Shown piece by piece: positions 45,770-58,639 of a stretch of 64,000 nucleotides of DNA. A model generated the notes under the pieces. That model saw nothing but the letters and a program-made list of their open reading frames with translations, was not told where the DNA came from and ran no database searches. The DNA comes from Cricetomys ansorgei (taxonomy: Eukaryota > Chordata > Mammalia > Rodentia > Nesomyidae): assembly GCA_026225945.1 (NCBI GenBank), contig JAMJFZ010001815.1:5064501-5128500 (forward strand), in the 5' to 3' direction. The translations under genes and the position numbers were made by a program. Numbering within the stretch: position 1 is the first letter of the stretch; every line of letters begins with the position of its first letter.

Positions 45770-48029
45770 TAATATATTTGTATTAGAACACGTCAATATC
45801 AATGGGTCTCAACATTTCAAATCAAAGTTTCAATGTATTGCACTGTCAGTGGAACAATACAAACCTTGAGTCACATTTGTGTTTTTTTCAACCAATCTCT
45901 TTCTAAACTACCTTGATTAAAAGACAAAGCTTTCTGCAATTATTTTCAAAGGAGCATCAATTGAGATCGCAATAGAGGAGCTGATAGTAATGGCAATTAA
46001 AACGAGAGAAGTTCCACCCACCCTCACCTCCTGGTCAACTGCATAACTTCTAGAGTCTAGCACAGGAGAAAAACTGAAACCTTGGTTCAAACACAGAAAA
46101 CCAACTTCTGCTTTTCTTCCACAGCCTTTCTGTTTAAATTTTACCAATTTTTAAGGACACGATTATCTTACTATTGCTAGTGTGGCAACAGTCATCCCCA
46201 GCAGCTGAGTATGAAGAAGTCCATAGCTCTCTGAGAACAAAATGAGAAGTTGGCAGCTTGAGAGGCAAGATGGTGGAAAGGCAATCTCTTCACAGACAAG
46301 CTAGGATTGGGTACCCTTTGCTCACATTGATGGGGTAGCACCACTGCTACAAACCACCTTGAAGCTCAGCATGGTGGTGTACAGCGCCAGAAGGAGGAGT
46401 TGGCTCGTCTCGATGGGAGGGCCCTGGAGGGGAACAGTCCTATCCTGTAAACATACAGGATGAAGAAGCTGTATGTGATGCTTTCTGTATAGTCTGCCAG
46501 CATTTCTACATGGACCGTAGGGGGATTTTTCCCATTCCAAAGCATCTTTCTCTATGTGATGAATGAGGCCCTTCTCTCATTAGGAGTATTAGGTCAGGTT
46601 TTTATTTAAGGGAGGTTACGATATCTAAATCCCTGAAAATAACTCCAAAAAAGTCACACACTAGTATGTAAGCTATTATCAGCCCACTGGAGACCTTTAG
46701 ACTGGATAGGAGGGCATGGGTCTCTATGATGGAACACTGTAGCGCTCACACAGGGACAAGAGATCAAGCTGGTCAGGTACCATACATTCTGACATGCACC
46801 TCATGATGCCACAGAGAGCACAGCCCTACAGTGCCTGAGAGGTGGCCTCCTCAGAGAGCATAGACCATGTCTGACAATGAAGAGATAGTTGTGGTTCAAG
46901 ACCATGCTACATCCTTCAAGGTAGTTCAAAGCCATCTACATCTTTGTTCAGAAAAGCACAGGGTAAGGGAAGGATTATGTCCTTGGTTAAGGGAGGGAAA
47001 ACATTATCCAGTAACTCAAAGAGTTTGGTGAGCATCAATTAGGTCCCCAATCTAAAGGCAGCACTAATACGAGGATTATAAATACATTTGATCAACAATA
47101 ACAATAAAGGGATCTTGTCATATGTAACCACACAGCTGGACCTGGAGTCATTACACTAAGTCCTACCAAATTTTCCACAACCCCACTTATTTAAGGATTC
47201 TACTATAGCTAACATCATGAAAGGAGAATTATTTTTAGACTCTTATAGGGGAAGAGAATGTGGAGGTGTTGGATGAAGGGTACAACACTTCATTTGCTCA
47301 GGATACATAAGACTCAACAGAGCCACATCACACTGTAGTTCTGTTAGGTAACGGTGACAGGCCCATCAAATGGATAAAGGGGAGGAGCCCTGCTCAATTT
47401 TCTTAGCACCAAAAAGAACTGACAATAAACAAAGGAGACTGAAACAAATCTGAGAAAGAATATGTACCTGGGGGATAATAAATTTGGGAAATGCTGTACC
47501 TTGTTATTTTATATAAGTTTCCTCAGCTGTGATCATGGTGTAGTGATTGTGTGGGGAAATCATGGTACACTGTGGTGACTTACCACCATATCAGACAGGT
47601 ACTTCTCAATGGTTTGATGAAAACCCAAAAGATAGAGGGGGAACGAGGGAGGGTAGCAGGCAGGAAGGGATGCTCCAAGTGACTGGATCTAGCTGAAGGA
47701 AATAATCGTTCAGTGGATTACACTTTGAACATTCCTGTAAACCAATGAATAATTAAGTGAAGGTCTAATCCTACAATGAAACTTGTGTAGGATTAATATG
47801 CTTTGTTTCTTTATATAACATTTCATTTTGAAATTGTAATTTTTTAGATTATACTTTCTTGAATTTTATATTTGCTCTTTCATTCTGCTTTGGCCTGACA
47901 CCATGTTCACTCACCAGTTTAGTGATAAACTCATAAGAGATGGACTATGAACTATGAAAAAAATGTTTTGTCTTATTGAGACTTAGATAAGCATTTCTGA
48001 GCCTTCCATTTTTTTTATCTTGAATTTTA
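45770..48029. other. Unannotated sequence
   Basis: The minus strand at 46265-46550 has frames with a hydrophobic run (SITYSFFILYVYRIGLFP), but stops break it in every frame and no protein is recognised. The rest shows no repeat or RNA gene that I can name. Confidence 0.3.
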
Positions 48030-48226
48030 CGTGTGTGTGTGTTTGTGTGTGTGTGTGTGCATGCATGCTCACCATGAATGGTGCATAAATTCTAGAGGGC
48101 AGTAAATTGCCTGAAATTGGAGATACAGATGGTTGTGAGCCTCCTGGTATGGATACTAGGAATGGAACCTGGGTTCTCTGGCAGAACAACAATCATCTTT
48201 AACTGCTGAACCATCTCTCTAGCTCC
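48030..48226 (-). mobile_element. B2/B3 SINE, antisense, with TG tail
   Basis: A TG run (48031-48059) leads into 'ggttgtgagcctcctggtat', 'ctaggaatggaacctgggtt' and 'ttaactgctgaaccatctct', ending 'ctagctcc'. The TG run corresponds to the CA-rich SINE tail. Confidence 0.9.
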
Positions 48227-50104
48227 AATCTTCATTTATTTTAAATCATCTTGGGCACACCTGCCACTGTTTGCCTAAAGGAACATCACAAATATTCCTT
48301 TAGAGAACAATCATCTGTGGGTAATTCTTTCTATATATTTATTGTCAATCTTTTCTCATCTCCTCCCCTGCCTTTTAAAGAAAAGTAATCTTTCATAACA
48401 TTCAGTTCTTTATATTCACATTAATCCAACTATACAATTATAACCCTATCTTACTGCTTATTCAGAGACAAATATATGAGCTTACTGGGTCATGAACTTT
48501 GGGCCCCATTCAGATTATCTGGGACATGGTAGACAAACAAATTGTGATGTCCATGGCATTTGTAGGATCGAACAAGTGGCTATCTGGACCTAGGTAGGAG
48601 TTACAGATTGATAATCAGTATGTGCAACATACAAGAACATCCTTTCTTGAATCCCTGCTCCTAGAATCAATTCCTAATTTTCTCATTAGGCACCAGGCAA
48701 GCTAATGGGCTGCAGACAACTGTCCTGGTCTCATTGCCCCATTTTGCTTCATATAAGACTCTCCTCCCAGATCTGTATATGAAACACCTCTCTTAGTGCT
48801 CACCACTTCCCCTCCATCAGATGCTTGCCTCAAATACTCTTCCAACACTTCCAGTGAGATCCAACACAGAGTATATAACCCGCATAAGTGCTTTAAATGT
48901 TTGAAGGAGACTGAACTGCCCATTGTCTTCTTCCACATCTAATATTGTATTTTCTTCCTTACAGCAGTCATTAAACTCTGCTTTCTGATTGTGGTCTTAC
49001 AAACACAGAGGCAGAGACCAGAAACATATTTACCCTTTCGAACTCTTCACAGCACTTTATACATAATGCTCATGGAAACTCCCAGTCAACCATGAGATTC
49101 TCATGATACACCATGTGACCAACCTCTAAGGTCTCTTGGTTGGGTAGATAAGTTCTTTGCACTTGTCTGTGTTGGATGTGTTGAAATTAACCCCTCTATA
49201 AGTCAGGGAGCATTTGTAGTTGCATTCAAATGTACAAAATTGCTGATTATTTTCTTAAGAGTTTCTCGACTTTTATTTACTTTAAGCTTTTAAAGTTTAT
49301 TATATCATACCCAAAGTTCCAAGAAGTTCCATCAGGGTACCAATATACCCATAGAGAATCTTATAATTAATTCCACATTGGTTGGGGACATCTGAGCTAG
49401 TTCTCATGAAGACTGAGGAACCAGCAACCTATAGTAGGCTACCCCATGAGTACTCTGGTCAAGCATGGTTCTCTCTCCTCCTGTGCATTGTCCAGATTCA
49501 GGCTGTTATGTGAGCAAAAGATTTCTTGAAACAAAAAGCCCATGAAGGAAAGAGGCTGTAAAAAGTTTTCAATCCACAACCCCAGAAGGAGAGAGACATC
49601 AGGAAGACTGCTAGAGCAAAGGAAGAGGAGAAAGAGAATAACGGCAGCTGAGTTTTGGTGAGGCCAGTGAGCATCCTGGAGCCAAAGTCCTCCATTAGGA
49701 TAAACCTGCCTTTGGCAGAAATACATCCAGTTTGCCAGGCCACTAACATAGGCAGCCTATGGAAGCAGATCATGGCAGCTCTGCAGTGGTGATCAGCACA
49801 ACAGCTGGTCCCGGAGCCAAGGTCAAGCCAAGATCAAGCCTTATGACGGGTGCATTTTCATTGCCCATGCAAGCCTGAGCACTAGCATCTTTCCCTGTTC
49901 TCAGCATGAGCAGCCCTGCTATGAATTACTCTTCTAAAAGACCCATGTTGATAACTCCTGTCCTCGGTGTTTGGGCATCTGGTTTCCATTCTGAGCTCCC
50001 CAGTACCCAAGCCATGCCTCTCCATTCAGCTTCATTCACTTGAAAAATTAAAAACATTCTCTGACCTTGGATGAGTGCCCCTAAATCCTCATTTTTACAT
50101 TGTG
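48227..50104. other. Unannotated sequence
   Basis: No repeat or gene is recognised. Overlapping minus-strand frames at 49439-49773 (95 and 91 codons) have hydrophobic runs but no known motif. Confidence 0.3.
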
Positions 50105-50233
50105 ATTTTTTTTAAAGAAAGGATTTTACTTCATAACCTGGCTGGCCTAGAACTCACTATGTAGACCAGTCTGCTTCCTAGAGATCCACCTGCTCTGCCT
50201 CCCAAGTTGAGTGCTGAGATGTGCCACCATGCC
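50105..50233 (-). mobile_element. B1 SINE, antisense
   Basis: 'ggctggcctagaactcacta', 'tgtagaccagtctgcttcct', 'agatccacctgctctgcctc' and 'gagtgctgagatgtgccacc' follow the reverse B1 consensus, with a T-run at the left edge. Confidence 0.9.
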
Positions 50234-50314
50234 AAAATATGACTTTTCAGTAAAATTTTGTATGTTTGCAAAAACAAAACTTATGACAGATTCTAAAACA
50301 TTCAAATGGTGCTT

Positions 50315-50393
50315 GCCTTGAACTCAGGATCCTCCTGTGTCAACTTCCAAGTGCTAGGATTACAGATCTGGGCAACCAAGTGTGGCCTTTGTC
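50315..50393 (-). mobile_element. B1/7SL-type SINE fragment, antisense
   Basis: 'gccttgaactcaggatcctc', 'ctgtgtcaacttccaagtgc' and 'taggattacagatctgggca' match the reverse of an old B1-like monomer. It is separate from the copy at 50105 and more diverged. Confidence 0.65.
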
Positions 50394-50791
50394 AGTTTCC
50401 TATAAAAGCATTCAGTCGATTGAAAGAATCCCCACCACTCTCTGGAGGTCAACCAGCTTTGTTCGTGTCTGCCAACAGAAATGTTCATGTTTTGAAAACG
50501 CAAAGCAAAATAAAACAAGGAAGCCTCGCAGAAACACCAATATTGAGGATAAGTTTTTGACTACATATCTGGGTACCATGGCAAAGATAAATTGATACAT
50601 CAGTGAACCATCCCAGAATCCAAAGGTACTCATCACTTAGAAATGAGGAGGCTGAATACACAAAGCAGCATCCTCCTGGTCAAAACCGAAATTAAATGAA
50701 AGCAAAGGAAGTGAACTTCCAGATTTAAAAGGACTCCTCCAAGTCTCCCAACTGAAGAAAAGAAGGTATGAGAAGACCAGTGTATAGAAAA
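50394..50791. other. Unannotated sequence
   Basis: No repeat is recognised. The three frames here overlap on both strands and lack motifs. Confidence 0.3.
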
Positions 50792-51689
<898 letters not shown>

Positions 51690-52190
51690 ACAATTAAAAT
51701 TTGATTAAAAAAATAGAAATATTTCCCCCTTTCAAAGTCAGTTTCAAGAAACCCTTGATAGGATCGGCTCATTAATTCCTGGCCTCTTTCACTAATACCT
51801 CGTCTGAAGTCATGTGTTATAAATCAGTTTCAGTTGAGATATTAAAATCAGATTATAAGAGAAAAGCCTTGTAAATATTTGCCGCCAAATGAGTTTAAGA
51901 ATAAATATATATTCAGTAATCCATCCATATTTAGCAGATATTAATAAGACAAAGCATAGCTTTAGGTTCACTTATCATTTAAAATACAAAGGAGGAAATA
52001 GGAGACTGGGCCTGATTAGCTTGTTTGTTCTTGGGCTTGGTAATACCTAATTAAAATTTGAACTTCAAAATTGATATAATCAGTCAAATGTCAGCAGAAG
52101 TATTTATTCTGTAAACAAAGCTTTAGTTAATAGAACATTAATGTGAAGTATTTTACATGCTCTTCCCTACAAGGAGAAGGGCAAGAAAGG
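51690..52190. promoter_or_regulatory. Candidate conserved non-coding element (possible enhancer)
   Basis: The block is repeat-free and AT-rich. It carries TAATTA (52048-52053), TGTAAACA of the forkhead type (52110-52117), several TTAAT/ATTA cores, 'ggcctgattagct' and 'gtcaaatgtcag'. Such clustering fits developmental enhancers. No gene is visible to assign it to, and AT-rich DNA gives many such matches by chance, so this is inference. Confidence 0.25.
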
Positions 52191-53007
52191 GCGAGAGAAA
52201 TGTTGATAGGACTCAAAATTCACTGCCAGGTTTACAATGCCCTTCTAGGTGGATACCAACACCAGAGGTCAGTAACTTTCCAGAAATGACGTAGGAGGGA
52301 GATCCTCAGGGATTTCCGGTTAGGAAGCAGTTTTAATGCCTTGATTGACTGTCACCTTAAAGCTAAAGTGGTCTGCTAAGGTCTGAGGATGTGGCCATCT
52401 CACAGTTATCCAGGTATAGGACGCTCATAACCTAGTGGTCAATAAAATAGGAGAGAGCTGGCCACTAGTTTCCAGATAAAGAAAATACAACGTTTCACAT
52501 TTGGAGATAATTTTGATTTTGATTTTGAAAGGACAGATGGCTAGGGTTAGGTTTACATTTACTGACAACCTGGTCATTTCAGTAGCCCACCTGGTATTTT
52601 ACTATTGAAAAGAAAACGGAGGTTCTTGTAAGTTAAGGAGTTTGCGTCCATGAACGAGACAGTAGATTTCTCCTTGAATTCTCCCAACTTTCCTGTTTTG
52701 CTTAACTAATGCTTTTGTTGTCTCCTCATCCACCCAGCACTTTCTTTGGGAAACACAGAAGACAAGTTTAATTTTAAGACTTCTGAAAACAAAAGTTAAA
52801 TACTATAAACTCAGACATTTGATGATTATGATTTTCAAAAGAAAATTATCCAGTATCGTAAGCCAATGAAGTCAAATGAGCCAATTCAAATAGAAGTTAC
52901 TGTTTAATTATGGAAGTGGGTAAACTACAAGAAAGAAAAGTCACATGATAAGCAGCTTTCCAGAACTATCCATTCACTGTACTTCCTGCATCAAAACATG
53001 AACAAGG
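52191..53007. other. Unannotated sequence
   Basis: No gene or repeat is recognised. Confidence 0.35.
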
Positions 53008-53322
53008 GCTTAGAAAAATGGCTCAGAAAGTGAATGTGCTTACTGCTGAGGCATGAAGACCTGAATTCAAATCTCCAGAGCCCATGTAAATACCCAGGAG
53101 CCCAGGTAGTGAGGGCAGAGTTCACCGAAGGGTCATGTGGTTTGCTGGTCACTGGCCTAGCTCCAGGTTCAAGGAGAGATCCATTCTCAGGAGAATAAGG
53201 CACAGAGTGATAAAACACTCCTGTGATTGTGCATGCTTACACACACTTACACACACATGTGCATGTACATACACACATGCATGTGCACATACATACATAC
53301 ACACATACACACATAACCATAT
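53008..53322 (+). mobile_element. B4 SINE, sense, with CA-rich tail
   Basis: 'gcttagaaaaatggctcaga', 'gcatgaagacctgaattcaa', 'atctccagagcccatgtaaa', 'ccaggttcaaggagagatcc' and 'aaggcacagagtgataaaac' follow the B4 consensus (tRNA/ID-like head, then B1-related half). A CA/TACA-rich tail runs to about 53310. Confidence 0.85.
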
Positions 53323-53328
53323 GTGCCA

Positions 53329-53425
53329 AAGGGGGAAAAAAGAAAAGACAGAAAGGAAGGGAGACAGAAAAAAAGGAAGGGAAAAAGAGAAGGAAGGAAG
53401 GAAGAAGGAAGGAAAGAAGGAAGGC
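53329..53425. repeat. Purine-rich (GGAA/GAAA)n tract
   Basis: This is nearly pure purine sequence of GGAAGGAAGAAGG type, next to the B4 tail. Four frames (63-118 codons) over 53135-53491 read the tail and the tract and are artefacts. Confidence 0.92.
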
Positions 53426-55133
53426 CGCCTCTCAGCAACTTTTCTATTCTCTTCTGAAACAGACAATACCATAAGAAGAGAAATATGTTAGACTTTATCG
53501 ACAGCCTTGCTATACATTCTTCCTTTTCTGGAATAAATGTTCAAATTGACTGTAGTTTTAATGAATTTACGTAACTGTCCCAATGGATAAGTGACTTTTT
53601 AAGACAAAGTGTCTTAAGGTGTTGGCATATCACAGATCTATTGACACCTGTTTTTAATTTTATACCTTTCCACCTAAAATAATACTACCCGTTGAGCTCT
53701 CTTGGTTGAAAAGAAAAATTAACTGTGAATTGAAGCAACTTATCACTTTTCTTTGAAATGTTGTTAATGAGGAAAATAGAGAATGACGTGCCACAAATCT
53801 ATGTCTTTGAATAAACATGACTTTATAGAAATCTCGGATCCTACCTTCTCTGGGTATGCACCCTGCGATGAAAGTTTTGTTGATTTTCCTTTTAGTGTCT
53901 GTAATGCTTCTTTGAAACTATGCATGTCTGAGTTTTAAGAAATGCATGTTGCACTGAGAGTAATGGAACCACCCTATCTCAGACTGCTCTTGATGACTGC
54001 GGTGTGGCTCTCTAGAGCACTCAGAACCTTAACTCTCAATGCAGCTGTCTCTGGCATTCATAAAATGCACCAAATTATTGTAACATCCACTGTCTGAGTT
54101 GAAGAAAGTGTACTGAGGCAGAGCAAACAATGCTGTTTCAGCGCCACAGTACCACATATGCAGCTCATAGGCTGAATCACAGCATAGCCTGGTGACGTTT
54201 GATTTAACATCTATATGACTAAATATGACAAGGTGTGGAAGAGCTCACATTTGACATTTCCTGTATTGCTGCCTTCCCACTGAGGAAATAAAATTTTTTA
54301 AAAAAACCTCCGGTAACACTTCATCTACAGATCAGTTGTCTTCAAGTGCGATGCTGCTTGTAGAATTCTACTGCTTTTTAAATGCTTCAAGGAAAGAAAA
54401 AATATTTATCAGCATGTCTGCCAAGTGGGAACTTAATTCCGTGACTAAGCAGCTTCCTACTTCTTAATACTTAGTGAAGATTCTTGGCCTCTGCTGCTCG
54501 GTGCCTATTCTGTGAAATGGAGACAGTAGCACTTGCTTTACATGCTTTGTGGGAAGGCTACATTGTGTGTATTTAATCCATATAGTGATTGTGGCAGATT
54601 CCCATGCTGTCTGTCCAATCACCATCATGGTTTTCTCGCAAGGCTCCTTAGACAAGGGTGACTGGTTCATTCTGCAGCCTTCAAATTGCTTTCCCAAAAG
54701 GTCACTTCCCAGCATCTAGCTGCAACTGCCCTAGCCACAAAACCCAGTTCTGTCTAATGCGGTGAGTGAGGAAGTTTCTCAGTTGGTATTCCCAACTTTG
54801 GCCAACCTTTTGCCTTGTTGGCTTGACACATGGGCAAATGTGCAGAGGAGCACTGGCCAGTGTCAGTCGTAGGGAAGAGGACTGTGAGATACCCAGATAC
54901 CACTGACGATAGAAAGGAAGCTCAGGTCACTTGTGTCTCCGGTGGTTACAGGACCTCCACACCATCCCCTCTCTGTCCCGCCCCAGTCCTCCCAATGTTT
55001 CAAAAGGCAGAACTGTTTTTTAAAAGGTGTAAGGAGCTTGATTTCTCACATGACAATACAAAAAGTGATACAATGCTATTATTTGAGCTCTTATAAATTA
55101 TGTTTCTCTTTATGCAAATACGTAGTCACATAA
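53426..55133. other. Unannotated sequence containing one MIR relic
   Basis: Outside the MIR at 54490-54565 nothing is recognised. Frames at 54464-55133 lack motifs. Confidence 0.3.
54490..54565 (+). mobile_element. MIR SINE fragment, sense
   Basis: 'tgcctattctgtgaaatgga', 'gacagtagcacttgctttac' and 'gtgggaaggctac' follow the MIR centre ('cctcatctgtaaaatgggga', 'taatagtacctacctcatag'). Confidence 0.45.
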
Positions 55134-55290
55134 TTGCTGGTGCCTTTGAAGGTCAGAGGGGGGCATCTTACCACCTACATTTGTAGTCACAGGTATTGGT
55201 GAGCCACCTGATATGGATGATGGGAACCAAATTCTGGCCCTCTGCAAGCGCAGCAAATGCTCTTCTCCCTAAGAGCTCCCCAGGCCCAAA
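55134..55290 (-). mobile_element. B2/B3 SINE, antisense, diverged
   Basis: 'gaaggtcagaggggggcatc', 'gtgagccacctgatatggat', 'gatgggaaccaaattctggc' and 'aagagctccccaggccc' follow the reverse of the B3 body and head. Confidence 0.8.
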
Positions 55291-55589
55291 CTGTAAGTTT
55301 CTCGAAGGCAAAAGCCACATGTCATTTCTGCAGCACTGTTGCAATAACACAACAACAGTAACACAGAATGTCACGATCATTCCATAATCAGGGAAACAAT
55401 TAGTAGAATAAGATGAAACCCACTAACTGAGAAAGACACACCCGTGTCTTGTTTTTCTAACTTGAGGATGGGGCTTGAAAGTGCTGGGAATTTAATATGC
55501 TTGTACATGTAAGGCAAGCACACTAGCACTGAGCTCCACCTCCAACCCCAAAACCATGTCCACTTGGAATTGGTTCTACCATTTCTGTT

Positions 55590-55800
55590 AAGGTCAGGTA
55601 CAGTGAAACAGATTATATTGGCTATTCCTGCTGCATAACAAACTATGCACAACTCAATGGCCGAAAAGAATGTTTATCGTTGTTCACTTCTTGTAAGCCA
55701 GAGCTTCACTGGAGAGCTGGTGAAGCATCAATGGAGGTAATCCCTGGGCTGCTCTTACAACTCCTAAGGGTTTTCTCTCAATGACCACTACTCCAAAAAA
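55590..55800 (-). mobile_element. Possible old MLT-type LTR fragment, antisense
   Basis: 'tattcctgctgcataacaaa', 'ctatgcacaactcaatggcc' and 'gttcacttcttgtaagccag' resemble the reversed ends of MLT-type LTRs ('ttgctgcgtaacaaactacc', 'aaacttagtggcttaaaaca'). The match is short and the family is unsure. Confidence 0.4.
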
Positions 55801-55949
55801 GAAAGCAAAAGAAGTGATTAAAAGACCCAGTCACTGGAATATGCATTCCATATATGTGCCATCATACTGATATTCTGGAAACAATAATGTCATTCTTGGG
55901 TAATTCCAAGGCACAGCATCAAAGGCTAAGATGAGAACTCTTCCTGGCC

Positions 55950-56300
55950 ATTACAGCTCAGAAATAGAGTGTCTCCCCCGAAGTCTCACGTGCGGCAAGC
56001 TAACTTCCCTATCCACCAGTGTTCAAAGATAGGGATTTGGAAGAGACTGGTTTATGAGATCTTCAACTCCATCAGTACATTAATACACCGATGAATTCAC
56101 AGTTGACACCATTGTTAGGAAATCATGGCAATGTTACAAACTGCATCCCATTGGAGGAAACAGGCTACCTGGGACCTGTCCTTGAGGACCATGTCTTTCT
56201 TATTCTGGCTGCTTCTTCTCCCTGTCTGTTTTTCTGCCTTGTGTTTACCTGCCATAAAATGAGTATCCTCTTCATACACTGCCACTGCCATGACATTCAG
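55950..56300 (+). mobile_element. MaLR-type LTR, sense, diverged
   Basis: 'aatagagtgtctcccccgaa', 'gtctcacgtgcggcaagcta', 'tttggaagagactggtttat' and 'ttattctggctgcttcttct' resemble old MaLR LTRs ('tgtcccccaaaggctcatgtg', 'cttcctggctgccatgaag'). Edges are unclear. The frame at 56091-56303 lies inside and is not a gene. Confidence 0.45.
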
Positions 56301-58157
56301 TAGAGTTCCGGAGAAAAATAAAACAGCGAAAAAATATACAAACTGTAGTATTTGTTACTGACACCGAGTTCAGGCCTCTTCAGGCACAATTCACCCCACG
56401 CTGAAGAAACAGCCTTGAGCAGAGCTCTGTGTGTACGCCCTCGTGCTCCCCTGCGGGCTAGCCACTTCCCACTCCAGACACCTCACCCTGCACTGGAACC
56501 CCAGGGAGTGAAGTAAGGGGATTGCCACACTAGACTTCCTAACCACCACCACCACCCCCTTCCTGATGTGGTCCCCAGGAGGAGAGACTGCACGCCTGCC
56601 TCTTGGCAGCTGCTATCAGCACTCATTTGCATCACGCGGACGGAGGACCAGTGCGCTGCATCCCACACTCTCTGTCATCTCTTATCACATTAGTGTGACA
56701 TCACATTAGTCTATTAGAGTACCATGACAAAAAGGTGTGAGAGCACAGCAGCACCTGTCACAGTAGTGATTTGAAATACTGGATTTAACCAGCTTCAGGT
56801 GGCATCAGTGCCAGTAACTCATCCGTGCTGACTAAGTTCATTTATTTGCACTACATAAATGAAGGTGTCACAGACAGGCTATCATTAAAGACAACTTTCC
56901 CCTAACAGAGTCGTTGGAGTCAGACCCTGCCATGGTGTTCCTCTGCTGGGAGAGCTTACTGCTCCCTCCCTTCCCAGTGTGGAGTTCATCAGACATCTTC
57001 ATACTCCTTTTCTGCCTGCCTCTATGGACATGGCTAAAGGTAGATACTGTCACTACCCGTGAACAGGGATTTCAAGATGTTCTTGTAATCTAACTGCATC
57101 TGAACTTGGTTACTGAGCATGACTGGGGATACCTTGATGGAGTAGAAGGACTCTTCCCTTCCTGTCCACTACAGCATCAGCATCCAGATTTCCCTGGACC
57201 AAGAGCATAAACTATGCTCTTGCCTAATGATCTAGTGCAGTCTCTGCTCTAACAGATGAGGAGACCTGTCAGCTTAAAAGGTACTTGCAGGTGATGGGAA
57301 TGGATAAGTCAATCACCTCCAAAGCACATATTTGCTTATCACACTGAGGTGTGATCTGTAATCAATATTATTACTAGGTCTCTGAATAATAAAGGTCCAT
57401 GTTTTATTTCTACACTGCATGCTAAAAAATGTGGTGAAATACTAAGAAGAACCAGGTCCTTGAAGCTGACACGCTATTTAGCAAATAATACCATTGATGA
57501 TGGTGGCTACCAAGCTGGGATGATGGGGGACAACTCAAGTCACAGGAAAAAAATGGAGGAGCACAAAATGGAGTCACAACTGAGTGTAACCTTAAGGGAA
57601 AACCCAGCCCTCTTCCTGCTCGGTTTTCATCTTCCCATTCTGTGAGGTTGAAGACTTTAGCAGGAATGAGAAGTTACTTCCAGCTCTGAATTTCAGAAAA
57701 CTAATATGCTAGATCAATTTGAAAATATAGACGTATCTTCAAAACCCAGATCCACAAATCACTCCGTTCACTATGATTGCCTTTAGATGCTTTATATGCA
57801 ATTTTATAGTTACAAGTTTAGGAAAATTCTTGTGTTATGAACTGTTAGGTGTTATCATGAATGATGCTAATGGCGTAAGTCACATAATAAAATTTATTTT
57901 AATGTTCGAATGAAACGTTTTTGGCAGGATGTAATTCATTTATAAATGCAGTATATATTTATAACTTCAGTATGCATAACTGCAATCCATATGCAGTTTT
58001 CATGATTTTATGGGCTGAAGGACCCAATGCCACACATTAAGCCCCAATATCCAATGTGAGTATCTGAGGTACAATCTTTGGATATTAATTCTGTTTAGAC
58101 TAAGACATCAACATCCTTATTCTGGGATTAACGTCTTTTAAAAGAGAGGAAGAAACA

Positions 58158-58190
<33 letters not shown>

Positions 58191-58639
58191 TAATCAAGGT
58201 GCAAATTGAAACGGCAGATTTCAGGTCAAGAAGCTAAGTCAGCACTCACCGAGAGCCATGCCTTACCCACACTTCCATCTTGGACTCCCAGCCTCTGGAA
58301 CTAAATGAATGACCTCATTCAAGTCACCAGTCTATGGTGTCCTGCCTGGAGCAGCCAATACCAACTCAAGCATATGCTGCTACCCAGTGTTGAGTTTACT
58401 TATTGATCTTGTTAAATTCTCCACAGATTCTTCTTGGTAGTCTTCACATTACACTGTGTGGTTCTATAGTGAGCTGTTTTACGTATCATTTTTAACTGCA
58501 ACATCTTTTATTGACTGTCTCTGCCTCCCCCCAAACTCTACTATGCGAGTACATCCAGCACAACACCGAATCGAAACAGGCTCGGTATAACTCTTGTCAT
58601 TTTCTGATCTCTGGGGAAAGCTTTTACACTTGACTCCTA
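56301..58639. other. Unannotated sequence with a (CA)n run
   Basis: A CA run lies at 58157-58190. The 57840-58020 part is AT-rich with POU-like 'tatgcataactgcaatccat' and 'gtaattcatttataaatgca', possibly conserved non-coding DNA. No gene is identified. Confidence 0.35.

Noticed and set aside
46265..46550. Hydrophobic minus-strand frame resembling a membrane segment
   Set aside because: It is broken by stops in all frames, matches no protein I know and lacks gene structure around it.
53135..53491. Lys/Glu/Arg-rich frame of 118 codons
   Set aside because: It covers the B4 SINE tail and a GGAA purine tract.
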